Positions 46,539-56,281 of a DNA stretch of 64,000 nucleotides are shown here, one piece after another. The notes beneath the pieces were generated by a model. The model saw only the letters and a list, made by a program, of their open reading frames with translations. It was not told where the DNA came from and did no database searches. Position 1 is the first letter of the stretch; every line of letters starts with the position of its first letter. The stretch lies in NCBI GenBank assembly GCA_001600415.1, contig BCJX01000008.1, forward strand, positions 65,851-129,850, in the 5' to 3' direction. Origin of the DNA: Pascua guehoae (Eukaryota > Basidiomycota > Tremellomycetes > Trichosporonales > Trichosporonaceae). The position numbers and the translations under genes are program-made.

Positions 46539-49511
46539 CTAAAGGCCAGCCCACTCGTGCCGGCCCTCTACGTCAAACTCGACAGTGAACTGCTCGTCGG
46601 CAAGCGCGTCGGCGGCAAGGAAGGCCTTCCAGGTGCCGTTCTCGACGGCCCAGCAGTGGAACCGGTCGTCCCAGTGCGCGAGCTCGCGGCGGGTAACGGT
46701 AATGGACACGTCCTGGCTCTCGCCGGGCGCGAGCACGTCGGTGCGGGCAATACCCGCGAGGTGACGGACGGGGTGAGCGAGGGCGCCCTGTGGCGAGGCG
46801 AGGTAGAGCTGCGCGGCGTGCGAGCCGGGCACGTCGCCCGTGTTGGTAATGGTAAAGGTAAACGTGCGGTCGAGGTCTGAGCCCTGGACACGCTCGCTCC
46901 GCATGTCGCCGTACTGGAAGGTCGTGTACGACAGACCGTGGCCAAAGGGGAAGAGGGGTGTGATCTTGCGCTCGAGGAACCACTTGTACCCGACGGCAAT
47001 GTCTTCTGCGTAGAGACATTTTCCGTTGGCCGAGCGGAAATTGCCGTGGGCGGCGATATCCTCTTCGCGGACGGGGAAGGTGATGGGCAAGCGCGCCGAG
47101 GGGTTGACGGTGCCAAAGAGGACGTCTGCGACGGCGGCGCCAGAGGCGTTGCCGCCATACCACGCCTGGACAATGGCGGCCACGTCGTTGGCCCACGGCA
47201 TGCTCACGGCCGAGCCGCTCTGGACGGCGACGACGGTGCGGGGGTTGGCCCTAGCGACGGCGGCGACGAGCTCGTCGGTGCGGCGCGGGAGGGCGAGGGT
47301 GGGGCGGTCATAGCTCTCGCTCTCGTAGTCTGGGCTCAGGCCGACCGAGAGCACGACCGCGTCCACGTCCTTGGCCAGCGCGACGGCCTCGGCGAGCGCG
47401 GCGTCGGGGTCCACAACGGGGAAGCCGCCGATGCGCACGCCAAAGTTGAGCACTTGGCCCGTCTCGGCCGCGCCGCGCATGACACCGGGGACATTCGAGT
47501 ACTCGCACCGAATGGCATACGCCTTGCCCGCGACGACAGAGTAGGTGCCATACTCTTCTCCGGTGCCCTGGCCGAAAAACGTCTCGCCAGGCGACTGGAG
47601 CACGTCCCAGTTGTCCACGACCAGCTCGCCGTCGACATACAGCTTTGCCCGCCCGCACACGGACAGGCTAAACTCGTACTCGCCCGTGATGGGCGCCGTC
47701 CACTGGCCGCTCATGACGCCAAACCAGTTGGCCCCGTCGAGCTGCGCCGGCACGCCGTCGTTGAGCAGCACGTGGCTCGCCTCGCGCCGGTAGTGGTGCA
47801 CCACGGGCGACTCGGGCGCGAGGCTCGCGTACAGGCGCATGTCGGCGCCGTCCTCGCCGTCCTCGCGCACCATCTCGAGGTACGGGAGCATCTTGTGCGC
47901 GGGCGTGCCGAGCGCATACTCGACCTCAACACCGGCCTCGGCAGCCGCCGCCTTGATCCCCTCGAGCACAGTGACGACGTAGCTCGTGTTGAGCTGCGCC
48001 GAGCCGCCGCCGAAACACGTGCGGTCCATCGCACGCGGACCAATCACTGCAATCCGCTTGACGTCCTTGAGCGGCAGCGCGGCACGCTCGTTGCGCAGCA
48101 GCACGCACGCGTTGGCTCCAATCTCCTGCAACAGTGTGCGGTCCGAAGGCCGGTCGACGGTCAACTCGACGTCGTCGCCGTACACTGTCTCGGGCGACAG
48201 GCGCGCCAGGCGCTGCGCCCACTGCAGGACATTGAATGCGCGCGCGTCCAGGTCACGCTCGGTCAGCTTGCGCGACGCAAGGCAGTGCTCGACGAGGTAG
48301 GTCGTGCGCCACTTTGCTGGCCCGGGCATCTCGAGGTCTGCCCCATTAGTCAATGACACAGTGCAAGGGGGTTCACTTGGCACTCACCCTGGCCGGCAGT
48401 AATGGCCGCGTCGACAGAATAGGTTCCAAACCAGTCGGACATGATCATGCCGTCCCACCCCCACTCGTTGCGGAGCACGCCGTCGAGCAGCTCCTTGCTC
48501 TCGCCGACGTGCACGCCGTTGACGCGGTTGTAGCTCGACATGATGGCGAGCGGGTTGGCGTCGGCAATGGCAATCTGGAACGGGCGCAGGTAGACTTCGC
48601 GCAGGGCGCGCTCGCTCACCTCGGCGCTGACCGCGGTACGCTCGTGCTCAATGTCGTTGGCGACATAGTGCTTGAGGACGGCAGACACGCCATTCTTCTG
48701 CAGCCCTTTAATGTACGCCTGCGCCATGAACCCGTTCAGAATCGGGTCCTCGGTAAAGCTCTCAAACGACCGGCCGCCCAGAGGCGACCGCTGGATGTTG
48801 GTCGTCGGCGCCAGGAGCGCGACGGCACCGCGGTCCTTGGTCTCGCGTGCAAGGAGCTCGCCTGCAGCCTCTACGAGTGCGGGGCTGAATGTCGCAGCGA
48901 GCGCAGTCTCGCACTGTGTGGGGTGTTAGGTAGGGGGGCATTTGGGTCCAAGGGGTCTCGTACTCACAGGAAGGCAGATGCCAGCCGCTGTCGGTCAGCA
49001 CCAGGACAATAACGACAGGGTACTCCGCCACTCACTCTGTTCGGCAAACGAGGCTCCGCGGGCGCCGTTTGGTCCGTCGCTCATCTAGTCGTCAGCCCAT
49101 GGCCCTGGTGGTACACGGTGGTATGCGGTGCTCTAGCTGCCCGCCAATGCGAGCTCCAATGCAGCCGTCTCTCAACGCGAACATCTCTCGGTGGAGGGTT
49201 GCAAGTTCCAATGGGACACCTCGAGCAGTCGCTCAAAAGTCCCTCTGGACCGCCTCCATTCGACCGACGTCATTGCTCACCTTGACACCCGGAATGTTGA
49301 GCCGGGGCACTGGGAGCGTATGCCACCAGTCGGCACCCGCGAGCATCTTAATCTTCTCGTGCTTTGTGAGCTGCCCGACGAGCGCGTGCAGGTCGGCAGT
49401 GAGGAAGGAGCGGTTGCCATTGTGCCATGGCGACGGGGCGACCTTGGCGATCGACGGCGACGACAGCGGCGGCGACGGGGGTAACAGGTTCTCGGCGCGG
49501 TCGACAGTCAT
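46539..49511 (-). CDS. GH3 beta-glucosidase with PA14 domain
   Basis: Five exons (49281-49511, 49036-49084, 48968-48987, 48388-48913, 46539-48337) encode 874 residues. The GH3 N-domain shows LSDG-like MSDGPNGARG, the KHYVANDIEHER substrate loop and the nucleophile motif MIMSDWFGT (D260). The C-domain begins around residue 330, and inside it a PA14 module (GQWTAPITGEYEFSLSVCGRAKLYVDGELVVDNW) is inserted. A fibronectin-like C-terminal domain ends the protein. The order matches the Kluyveromyces BglI type. There is no signal peptide, so it probably acts in the cytosol on imported glucosides such as cellobiose. The third exon has only 20 nt. A shorter exon 2 or 3 choice would break the motif. Confidence 0.93.
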
Positions 49512-51537
49512 GGCGGCGGAAAGTCGAGTGTTGGAGATGGCGAGTGGGTGAGGGATAGTGGCAAAAGAGGGATAAACCACGCAGAGATTTGTATGGCAGT
49601 CTGCGGTTTACATGGCACAGAGGACTAGCTCGAGCGAGTATTAAGCTCTCTGGCGATGTAGCAGACAATACGGTACAAAGTCACCCGGCCGGTCGGGGCC
49701 GGAGGGGTGTTTCCAGGTTTCCAATCGGCCCGCATAATACCCCCGCACGCGCGTCTGGTGTGTGGTTTGGTGGCCTGGTGGCCTGGTGGCGCGCCCAGTC
49801 TGTCCGCCAAACACCCTCGTCCGCAGCGCCGCACCCGCCCATATCCCCCGCCATCGCCCCCCATTGTCCAACCTGCCGAAAGCTGGCGAGTAGAGCGAGC
49901 CGTTCTCTTGCTTGGCATGGTGAGGTAACTGGCGTGCTTCTAAAGATTACCGCTGTTAAACTCGAGCTACTGTAGACTTCATGCGTTCCTGGCCCCTCTG
50001 CCGCCCCGTCCATGCCGTCCATGACCATGTTTGCATCATTGGAAGACCGCATTCCACCACCTCTCCGCATATCCACCTGCATCCCCACATATCCGGGCTC
50101 GCCTAATCTGGGCTGTCGCCACAGGCACGCGCGATAGATGACTGGTTGCCTGGCTGGTAAACCTGGTAATCACAATCCCACCGTGCGCCCAGAAGACCAC
50201 TGCGCACAGTGCCTCCGCACAGTGCGCCGCTGGAGTGCGGACCACTGAACGTCCTTTGGTATGTACCAAGAGGCGACAACGACGGCATGCTACTGGGTCT
50301 TGCGATGAGTTCAACCACCTCGAGCAACTGGTACGCGGCAGCTGACAGACCGCGCTCGTTGGCGACGCCGCGCCGAAATGCGGCCCCCGTCAACTCGACG
50401 AGGCCACCAACATGGGTCTGTTGATAGGCCGTTTCTGCCGAGAATACGCCGATGGCCGTGTGTGGGTATGGCAAACCAGCTGCCACACGCATCGCCGAGG
50501 CTTTTCCGAACACGTTGCAGGCAGCAACAACAGGCAGGAACTCTGACATGAGTGGTTGTTGGTGTATACACGCCGGGCCATTGTGTCGACAGGGGGTGCG
50601 GGGAGGGTTTCTCGGCCCGACTAGTCGGCGTGACCAGTCGGGCCTTTCGACGCGATAAGGGGCGGGTCGACGCCACCGCAAGGAGAGACGCGCATGGTTT
50701 CTGCTCGGTGGAATTAACGAGCGGCGAATTGTATTCTGTCAGCGTGTGTGTCGAAAGTTCAAAGCCGCCGAGTGGCGGCTGTGAAGGCATTCGCCGCAGG
50801 TCGCCTGATCGGACTTGCAGATGCGAGCGACCTGGGTGAGGGGCGACCGTTCTCTGCGACTGTTACACTATGCCACTTGAGGTCTTAGGCTGAGACGCGC
50901 CAAGCTCTCTCTCTCACCTCTGTGATCTCACCTCTGTGATCTCAACTCTATGATCTCAACTCTGTGATCTCAACTTTGTGATCTCAACTCTGTGATCTCA
51001 ACTCTGTGATCTCAACTCTGTGAATCCCTGCAGTTCGCAGCAAGTCGCATCCATGCCCCGTATCAAGCGCCCACGGCACCACTGCAGCAAAAGCCGGGTA
51101 CATTTCTTAAGGACGCGCCCCGATGGGGGGGTGGAGGGGGGCATCGTCCAAGACACCGCACCAGATGCCTGTAAAACGTTGCAACTGCACTCTGTTTGGA
51201 ACCGAGCGGTTCATGTTACCATCCGCGTCTACAGGTGCGTGAGATTGCCACACTAAGCTCGGGTGCGTGCACGGCGCGGCAACATGGCCACGCAAAGGAA
51301 ATCAAAGGAAATGCAGAATACGACAAGCAGGAAATGCCGGTGGGCCCACTTGCCGTGTCATTGTCTCTGGGCCCCAGAGCTATTCATAACGTTCGCTTGT
51401 ACAGGAGCTCAAAGGGGTAGTCTCCTTTCTGGACAAACGTGTGCTCGAACCCCAGACCAAGTGCTCCAGTATGCAATGCAGACCATCCACAGACTGCCCG
51501 GCGCGGCCGCGGCCGCGACGCGGGCCCGACCTCCATC
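49512..51537. other. 2 kb intergenic region, no protein gene recognised
   Basis: This lies upstream of the GH3 gene (minus strand) and the tRNA (plus strand). It contains a 14-nt tandem array at about 50917-51024 and a GC-rich run of GGCCGC just before the tRNA. Several open frames were examined and none resembles a protein family. Confidence 0.5.
50917..51024. repeat. 14-nt tandem repeat CTCTGTGATCTCAA
   Basis: Seven to eight near-exact copies of the 14-mer with single substitutions (CTCTATG, CTTTGTG, CACC for CAAC) run head to tail in intergenic DNA. Confidence 0.92.
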
Positions 51538-51629
51538 GGCCGCTTAGCTCAGGTGGTTAGAGCATCGTACTAATACCAAGAAGGTATCAGTCCATGCGGA
51601 GGTCGGCAGTTCGATCCTGTCAGTGGTCA
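51538..51629 (+). tRNA. tRNA-Ile(AAU) with 18-nt intron
   Basis: A 7-bp acceptor stem pairs GGCCGCT with AGTGGTC (two or three G-U pairs), followed by discriminator A. The D arm is GCTC...GAGC with the A-box TTAGCTCAGGTGG. Anticodon stem TCGTA/TGCGG encloses loop CTAATA-A with anticodon AAT; an 18-nt intron (CCAAGAAGGTATCAGTCC) follows position 37. The T arm GGCAG-TTCGATC-CTGTC contains the B box. A TTTTT run starts a few bases downstream as a pol III terminator. It decodes AUU and AUC isoleucine codons. CCA is not encoded, as usual in eukaryotes. Confidence 0.93.
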
Positions 51630-51633
51630 AGGT

Positions 51634-51645
51634 GTTGTTTTTGTG
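51634..51645 (+). terminator. Pol III T-run terminator of the tRNA gene
   Basis: TGTTGTTTTTG immediately follows the tRNA; the five-T run is enough for RNA polymerase III termination. Confidence 0.7.
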
Positions 51646-52098
51646 TGAGGGCGGCCGAGATGGTGAGCGGTTGAGCGGTTGGGGACGGTGAGGATGGTGG
51701 GGGAGGCTGGGTTTTGGGTGGTGTGGAGGGTGGCAGAGTGGCGGTTGGAGAGCCGGTTTGAGTGCGGGTTCGAGTCGGTTCGAATGTGGCCGCTTCGCTT
51801 CGGGTTGGGGTGAACCCCACTGGTCACGGTTTGAGATTAGGGCTGTGTGCGGCGATACACGCGGTATGGAGTAGTGTCTTCTGTCTGGCTTGTGGCTCTT
51901 CTCTTCGTCGAAACAGACACGTGGTGCGTGCTCGCCCAAGTGCGAATCGCTATATCGCTAGTCGCTCATCCTTGGATCAGAACAACGGCCGATCCCTCAA
52001 TCATAATCGATACAGGACAACTCTCGACATGCAGAAAATTACGGCTGTACAATACTGCCATCCCTAGATGTGGCCACCTCCATCGACCTCACCCAAAC
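51646..52098. other. Intergenic between tRNA and MFS gene
   Basis: G- and T-rich after the tRNA. It has GAGCGGTTG and TTCGAGTCGGTTCGA short repeats (about 51660-51785). No gene is seen. Confidence 0.5.
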
Positions 52099-53698
52099 CT
52101 ATATGAGCGCAAAGAGTTTACCGCCACTTGCGGCGAGTTTGGCCGCAATACCCAAACATGTCGAGATGACGGCAACACCACCACTAAAAATGCCCGCATA
52201 CTGATACCCCGCACTGCTACCGTCTGCCGAAAAGCCCGAAACGAGCGCGCCATTGATAGGAGGACCAGTGAGAGCAAAGATGGATACGACGGCCCAGAGC
52301 ATGCCGATACGCTGTCCGATCTCGTTTGCCGGTCCTGTTTCGGCGATACAGGCTGGAATGATGGCAATTAGAGAACCGACAAAGAAGCCGTACGTGACCG
52401 AAAAGCCAATGAGGGCTGATACGGTGGATAGCGGGATCCAGAATGCGAGGAGGTTGATGGCACACATGATCTCCGAGGTGATGAGGACGTTTATCCTGTT
52501 GGTGTGAGTGTCTGCATTACAAAGAGGGTGGGGTGGCACGTACGGTCCCCAGTGGTCACCGATGCTCGCGACGACACGTCCAACTGTTGATCCTGCATTG
52601 ATAAACGAGATGCAGTAAAAGGACAGTGAAGTGCTGGCCCCCAGTAGTTCTGCCTTTGTGGGAACGTAGAAAAAGGGCGTGTACAGACTGAAGTCTGTGT
52701 GAGCTATTGTACCTCTCGTGCTGAGCATGTCCCACGTACCCCCAATACGCTACCGCAAAGGAAAAGCACAGAAGTGCGTAGGGACGTTCGCGGAAAGGAT
52801 GAAGCATTTTCCCCCACGGTGTCGGCTGCTTGCGCGGGAGGCGGGTGCGGATGAGCACTGTGCCGACACCAAAGAGCAGGAGAGAGATGAAGCCGACGAC
52901 GCGCATGGCCCACGCAAAGCCCATCGTGTCAAAGAGGCGGTCAAACGCAATGGGCAGGAGCGCGCCGCCGAGCCCCGAGCTGCAGCCCGCGACGCTCATG
53001 GCCAGCGCGCGGCGCTTTGCAAAATATTGGCCGGGCACTGCGATGGCTGGGTAAAAGATGCACGCAGACGAGAGACCGATGAGGACGCCGTGCGTGAGCA
53101 TGAACTGGTAATATTTGGTACACACTGTAAGGTGAGTTAAAAAAAATCACCGTGGGAAGTAGGAGACACGCACGCGACATCATGAACAAGCTGAAAGCAT
53201 ACAGCGAGCATCCAGGGATGAGGAGAATATGGGCCCCATGCGCGTCAAAGATGCGTCCCACAAACGGCCCAGCGAGGAAGAGGAGGAACTGGTGCACGCC
53301 GCCGATCCAAGAGATGGCGCTCGCCGACTGGCCGGGCAGCAGCTTGGTCTCGTAGTAGCTTTGGAAGACCCCAAACGAGTTGACTAGAGCTGTCAATGCG
53401 CATTCTCTCTGTAGCCACCTGCGTTGGACGTACTGGTCCCAAACTGGACAAAGATGACCAGGAAGGCTCCCAGGACGGTGAGCCAGGCTCTCAAGCCGCC
53501 GTCTGGAGGGGGCCCGACATCTGGGGTAACTGGTGGCTCCTCGACGTCGCCCACCGAGAGGTTGCTCGGCGTATCGATATCGGCATCTTTTTCCAAATCG
53601 GCCAGCTGGGTATTTCGGACTGGTAGGGGTGACATTTGGTCAAGAGGTGAGGAGAAACAATGCTGCGTCGTATCCATTGTTCTTTCCTTTGTACCCAT
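52099..53698 (-). CDS. MFS monocarboxylate-type transporter
   Basis: Five exons (53434-53698, 53174-53383, 52740-53124, 52544-52687, 52099-52495) encode 466 residues. A polar N-terminal tail of about 65 residues leads into PPDGGLRAWLTVLGAF, the conserved PDGGxGWxVxxxxF-like motif of the MCT/SLC16 group. About twelve hydrophobic segments follow, including INSFGVFQSYYE, WIGGVHQFLLFLAGPFVGRI, and AKRRALAMSVAGCSSGLGGALLP with the YFxKRRxxAxGxxxxGxxxG signature. Fungal members import carboxylates, nicotinate, riboflavin or unknown solutes at the plasma membrane. Start could also be ATG at 53677, seven codons shorter. Introns are 49-52 nt. Confidence 0.9.
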
Positions 53699-55019
53699 TT
53701 GGACCAAAGTAGGCTGCGGGTGGGCCGATGCCTGACCGGTTCGGACCCGAGGGTGCCGAGGGTTGCCCACCGGACAGTGCGGAGTGGTCGGTGGCGGCGA
53801 TCGGCGGCGGATCGCCGAGGAGTAAGTGGATGGCAATCCGTGTCGGAGGAGGATTACTTCCACTAAAAGCGCCACTAACAGCATGCTACGGTACAGTACA
53901 ACGCTCTTGACCCTGTGTGCTTGATCACATACCCGCCACATTGGCGACCCGTCCCGATCAGGCTGATTTCTGACAAGCCCTAACAGCATCAGGATAAATA
54001 CCTGCCGAGCACCAACATCTCAGCACGGCCACAGATCAAGCAGAAGAGTACATTTAAGCCAGATATCAAGATAAGATTGAGTCACAAGGCACATGCGAGT
54101 GCAAGACCGTCCGTTTCTGCGACTGGACGCTCCAGAAGCCTGTATCGACTTGTATCTGGCCCGGAGGGTCAAACCCGACGTAGGCCTTACTGCAGCCTTC
54201 CTTATTAGACACTCTTGTCCCAACAGCGACAACCGTTTCCCAGCGCTGGCGTGCAGAAGAGTCGTGGGTCAACATATGCCTGAGCATGGCGGAACATCGC
54301 TTTGCACGCACAGCACAACCAAAGCGCTTGCTGATCGGTTCTGAAATTGATTAGTGACCAAAGCTCATGCCACCAGAACCAGAGGGTACTAGAATGCCAT
54401 TTGAGCAGCGTCAAGCAAGCCTCTCAAAGCCAAGCAGAGTTGTAGACCAGGTCAGCCCCCATGGGTTCGAATCTTCAAAAGGGCTTGTGGTTTGGCCGTG
54501 CCCCTAGGAGCCCTTGCACCCAGGCGACTGCGGGCCTGGCCTCGGCTCGCCGACGACAGGGTGGTGCTACAGTGCTGGCCGCAAGAGGTCGTTGGTAGTA
54601 TGCCAGCACAACGGGTGCCTCCTTTTCGCTGCCTTTCAGCCTTTGCTGCATGCACTCGGTACAGCCTACAAGGAGCATGGGACTGTCACAGTCAATGGTC
54701 GGAGGAAGCTGGGCGCGTCGCTCAAGCCTCGTGCTGGTCATAGCATTAGTAGGCGTGCGTGATTTTGAACTCGCCACTCACACACCTATCGTGACCAGCA
54801 CGCCTAAGATTAACCTCCCCCATTTGCTTCCGTGGATGGATGAAGCAAGCACGGCCTCCACCGGGACAGAGAACGGCACGGTCACGAAGCACACTGCACG
54901 AACGACGACCACACAGCCACACTCACAACCATCTACAGTCAGACCACAACGTCCTCGTCCGTCTCCTCTCCACATCTCCCTTCTCCCCCTTCCCCCTTCC
55001 CCCCTCCCCCGCCTCCATA
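53699..55019. other. 1.3 kb divergent intergenic region with tRNA-like hairpin element
   Basis: The region holds promoters for the MFS gene (minus) and RBX1 (plus). No protein gene is seen. An inverted-repeat element lies at 54731-54806. A B-box-like GGTTCGAATC is at about 54465-54474 with no complete tRNA around it. The last 60 bases before the RBX1 start are C/CT-rich. Confidence 0.5.
54731..54806. repeat. Two competing inverted repeats, tRNA-like on minus strand
   Basis: GTGCTGGTCA at 54731-54740 pairs perfectly with TGACCAGCAC at 54792-54801. TAGGCGTG at 54750-54757 pairs with CACGCCTA at 54799-54806. The right arms overlap by three bases, so both stems cannot form fully. On the minus strand the inner part begins GGCGTGC, ends GCACGCC, and contains GAGTTCAAAATC, resembling a B box, but it is about 55 nt and lacks room for an anticodon arm. 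Confidence 0.6.
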
Positions 55020-56191
55020 ATGTCGGCCATGGACGTCGACTCCCCAGTCGTAAAGGACAAGAAGCCTCGCTTCGAGGTCAAGAAGGTGCGTCAGCCGCGC
55101 TTGTTGTCGTGTCCGTGTCGGCTGCATGGACACGCGGGGGAAGGACACATGGGCGGCGCATTATCATCATCGCGACGCGCCACCTCCTTCCTCGCTACTT
55201 AAGTGTGATGCAGTGCTGACGCGCAGTGGAACGCCGTCGCGCTCTGGGCTTGGGGTTAGTCGTCTCACGGCTTGTGATCACATATCACCATTATTGTCAC
55301 CACGAAGCCGGGGCTGCGCTGACATGCAGACATTGTCGTCGACAACTGCGCCATTTGCCGCAATCACATCATGGACCTCTGTGGGTTCTCAAAGCGTGTA
55401 CGTTGCTAACCCAACAGGCATCGAGTGCCAGGCCAACCAGGGCGCCGAGAGCGAGGGATGCACCGTCGCTTGGGGTATTTGCAACGTGAGCTTCCACACT
55501 CATCTCATCAAGCTCACACAGCAGCACGCGTTCCACTTCCACTGCATCTCGCGTTGGCTCAAGACCCGCCAGGGTGAGTACTTCTACACGCTTGGGGAAA
55601 GTGTTGCTGACATGCAGTGTGCCCCCTTGATAAGTGCGTCGCGTTACAGTGTCTCGTTGATGTGTCTCGACATGTCGTCGCGTTCTTGCCGCTCGTCTGC
55701 CGCCTCTCGAACTTGCCTTTCTCGTCTCCTCCTTGGCTTCCTCGTTTATTCCTCTGCCGTCTGCGAGAACCCCGACCGCAAGGCTATCAATCTCTCCCTC
55801 GTTCTTACCCGTGTCCATCGCAGGGAGAGTGCCAGTTGGAGCTGTGTTTCCACTGCGTCCCTCTGGCCCCCACACTGCTCTTCCCTCTTCATCTCTTTCT
55901 CGTCACGCTGCTCCTTCAACGTGACGGTTATGTGGCTCGCCCCGTGTGATCTTCTTCCACAAACTCAGCCTAGCCTGTGTTGTCGGCTCTCATCTCGCCC
56001 TCCATTCCGCTGCTGCTGTCATCCTCTGTGCCGTCCCTTTGCTCTGCTGCCATCATCCTCCCCGCACCCACATCCCACACAGCTTTGCCTCTCCTCCCTT
56101 CACTGCCACATACACTTTCCCCAGCTTCCTCGCGCCCGGGTCCCTGCTAACGCCCAGCCGCCAGTGGGAGCTCCACCGGTACGGCCGGTAA
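55020..56191 (+). CDS. RBX1: RING-box protein of cullin ubiquitin ligases
   Basis: Seven exons (55020-55085, 55227-55254, 55330-55380, 55418-55485, 55525-55573, 55618-55633, 56158-56191) encode 103 residues. The cullin-binding strand [18 protein letters not shown] leads into the RING-H2 ligands: [16 protein letters not shown]-x-VAWGIC-NHAFHFHC, and W-LKTRQVCPLDN, ending in [13 protein letters not shown]1 recruits E2 enzymes to SCF and other cullin ligases. One exon is 16 nt, and the last intron is 524 nt, unusual for this window. The acceptor at 55519-55524 is CAGCAG, so one Gln may be added before His. Confidence 0.95.
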
Positions 56192-56281
56192 ACTCCTGCC
56201 TCTTCCCTCTGCCCGTGTACAGTTTTGCGAGATGTATATCCATGATCCCGATGCCGACATGGCCATGCTGTCTGTGTCTAT

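Noticed and set aside
46938..48356. A 472-codon open frame on the plus strand opposite the GH3 gene
   Set aside because: It is exactly antisense to a well-supported enzyme and has no family resemblance. Long antisense frames are expected from GC-rich codon use.
49512..51537. Hidden spliced gene
   Set aside because: Candidate frames on both strands could not be joined into any recognisable domain.
54420..54490. tRNA suggested by GGTTCGAATC
   Set aside because: No matching acceptor stem or D arm at the right distance could be drawn.
55634..56157. snoRNA in the long RBX1 intron
   Set aside because: No clear pair of C and D boxes or H/ACA hairpins with terminal pairing was seen.
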